From Streptomyces caniferus (GTDB lineage Bacteria > Actinomycetota > Actinomycetes > Streptomycetales > Streptomycetaceae), in assembly GCF_009811555.1 (NCBI RefSeq), contig NZ_BLIN01000005.1:3047501-3111500 (forward strand): 64,000 bases of DNA, read 5' to 3'. Made by a program: the position numbers and the translations under genes. Shown one piece after another: positions 62,972 through 64,000 of the stretch. The first letter of the stretch is position 1; each line of letters starts with the position of its first letter. A model generated the notes under the pieces. It searched no databases, had not been told where the DNA came from, and saw only the letters and a program-made list of their open reading frames with translations.

Positions 62972-63236
62972 AGCGAGAGGATACGGTCCGAAGGTGGACG
63001 TTCCGGGCTGTCGTGGGCGGCGGTCCTGACGCGTCCCGTCACCCGTCCACCGGGAAAATCCCGGTAAACCGCCCTTCCCTCGCACGTAAAACGTCCCAGG
63101 TCACAAAGGGGATGCCCGGATTCCGCACGGCGGTGCGAGCAAGGCGACACCCCGGAACGGAAACCGGTGCCCGCACCGGCGCCCTCTAGCTGGTCAGCCG
63201 GGACAGCTCCCGGGTGTGTGGCAAGGAGAAGGCCCC

Positions 63237-64000
63237 GTGCGCAAAGCCCTGTTCCATCCGGTGATCGCGCTGATCACCCTGACCGTCCTCGTCTGTACGG
63301 CCGGCTGCGGCACCGGCGCCACCCAGGCCTCCCCCATACGGTTCGGCGGCACCCAGGCGGGCGCCGCCCTGCACGCCATGCCCCCGGGAAAGCGGTCGCT
63401 GGTGCAGTGGCCCACGCACCCCATCAGCTTCGACGTGGAGAGCCGGGTCGGCGGGGCCGGCCGGAACACCCCGATAGGCGTGACCACCCTGCACGGCCCC
63501 AAGTCGGGCTTCACCGGCAAGGTCTGGGTGTGGGCGCCGCCGGAGTACTACGAGAAGCGGAACGCGAACAAGGGCTTCCCGGTGATGGAGGCGCTGCCCG
63601 GCTCGTACGGCTTCCCCGCCAACTACTGGACGGGTTCCGACCTCAAACTGGAGGAGAGCCTCGCCCAGTGGTCCCGCAACGGCAGCAGCCTGCCGTTCAT
63701 CGTCGTCATGCCGGTGCTCAACCCCGATGACCAGCAGTACTACGACGGCAGCGACATACCGGGCCGGCCGAAGATGGGCACCTGGCTCAGCCAGGACGTG
63801 CCCGACCTCGTACGGCAGAACTTCCGCACCCTCAGGACCCGCGACGCCTGGGCCATCATGGGCTCCTCCTCGGGCGGTTTCGCGGCCCTGAAGAACGTGC
63901 TCCAGCACCCGGACACCTTCAAGGTGGCGATACCGAACGGGCCGGACATCGTGCCCGACTCGCCGCTGTGGAACGGCCACGCCGAGGCGGAGCGGGAGAA
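63237..64000 (+). CDS. Secreted lipoprotein esterase, Ag85/esterase-D-like (3' cut by window)
   Basis: GTG 63237 with AAGGAG eight bases upstream opens a frame that runs to the window end (254 codons seen). The N-terminus VRKALFHPVIALITLTVLV is followed by the lipobox TAGC, so it is exported and lipid-anchored. The mature part contains VWVWAPPEYYEKRNANKGFP, EALPGSYGFPANYWTG, FIVVMPVLNPDD and the nucleophile elbow WAIMGSSSGGFAALKNVLQH (GxSxG). This is the mycolyltransferase/esterase-like alpha/beta hydrolase family. The His and acid of the triad would lie beyond the window. Substrate unknown. Confidence 0.88.
   Translation, partial: MRKALFHPVIALITLTVLVCTAGCGTGATQASPIRFGGTQAGAALHAMPPGKRSLVQWPTHPISFDVESRVGGAGRNTPIGVTTLHGPKSGFTGKVWVWAPPEYYEKRNANKGFPVMEALPGSYGFPANYWTGSDLKLEESLAQWSRNGSSLPFIVVMPVLNPDDQQYYDGSDIPGRPKMGTWLSQDVPDLVRQNFRTLRTRDAWAIMGSSSGGFAALKNVLQHPDTFKVAIPNGPDIVPDSPLWNGHAEAERE

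Overview
This window is Streptomyces-type chromosomal DNA. GC is very high with GC-rich third codon positions, genes overlap by ATGA/GTGA, GTG starts are common, and the gene families are typical of the genus (TQXA surface protein, dynamin-like pair, Mbl-type MreB, MerR, NsdA-like and RsbW-like regulators).

Left part (1-30,000), conserved core. A sugar operon of chitosan-oligosaccharide type comes first: ROK regulator end, binding protein, two permeases, GH4 hydrolase and BadF-type kinase (csnREFGHK-like). Its binding-protein gene has lost the 5' end. Next is a GntR regulator and an actinobacterial GlnX-GlnH-PknG signalling locus that also carries a coiled-coil protein, a PP2C phosphatase, a VWA protein and an FHA protein, followed by a truncated globin. 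On the minus strand are an EttA - thioesterase - unknown operon, a thioester/LAETG wall protein, a long-tailed SSB and two dynamin-like GTPases.

Middle (30,000-37,050), accessory or decayed. A tRNA-Arg(TCT) with encoded CCA is followed by a dead tyrosine-integrase fragment, a MerR regulator, an RsbW-like ATP-binding protein between two diverged inverted copies of a ~0.47 kb transcription unit, and a hemolysin-III (TrhA) remnant. A minus-strand cold-shock group follows: CspA-like protein, DEAD-box helicase, CBS protein and a small conserved protein.

37,050-43,660: a MarR regulator divergent from an ene-reductase and a quinone-oxidoreductase-like MDR enzyme, with tandem operator-like repeats between them; a class IV aminotransferase; an XRE/TPR regulator; and a second RsbW-like ATP-binding protein.

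43,660-56,000: a compact three-gene biosynthetic operon on the minus strand. It reads small DUF5988-like protein, stand-alone FabF-like ketosynthase, then a 2,117-residue KS-AT-DH-ER-KR-ACP polyketide synthase without thioesterase, closed by a strong terminator. A 1.6 kb gene-poor stretch, an atypical tyrosine recombinase and a cytoplasmic three-IPT protein lie beyond it. This operon is the best candidate for an undescribed system.

Right end (56,000-64,000): a FAD monooxygenase divergent from a TetR regulator, an epoxide-hydrolase-like enzyme, an Mbl/MreB protein, a FUSC-type membrane protein and the start of a secreted lipoprotein esterase cut by the window end. All calls come from reading the sequence; no database search was run.
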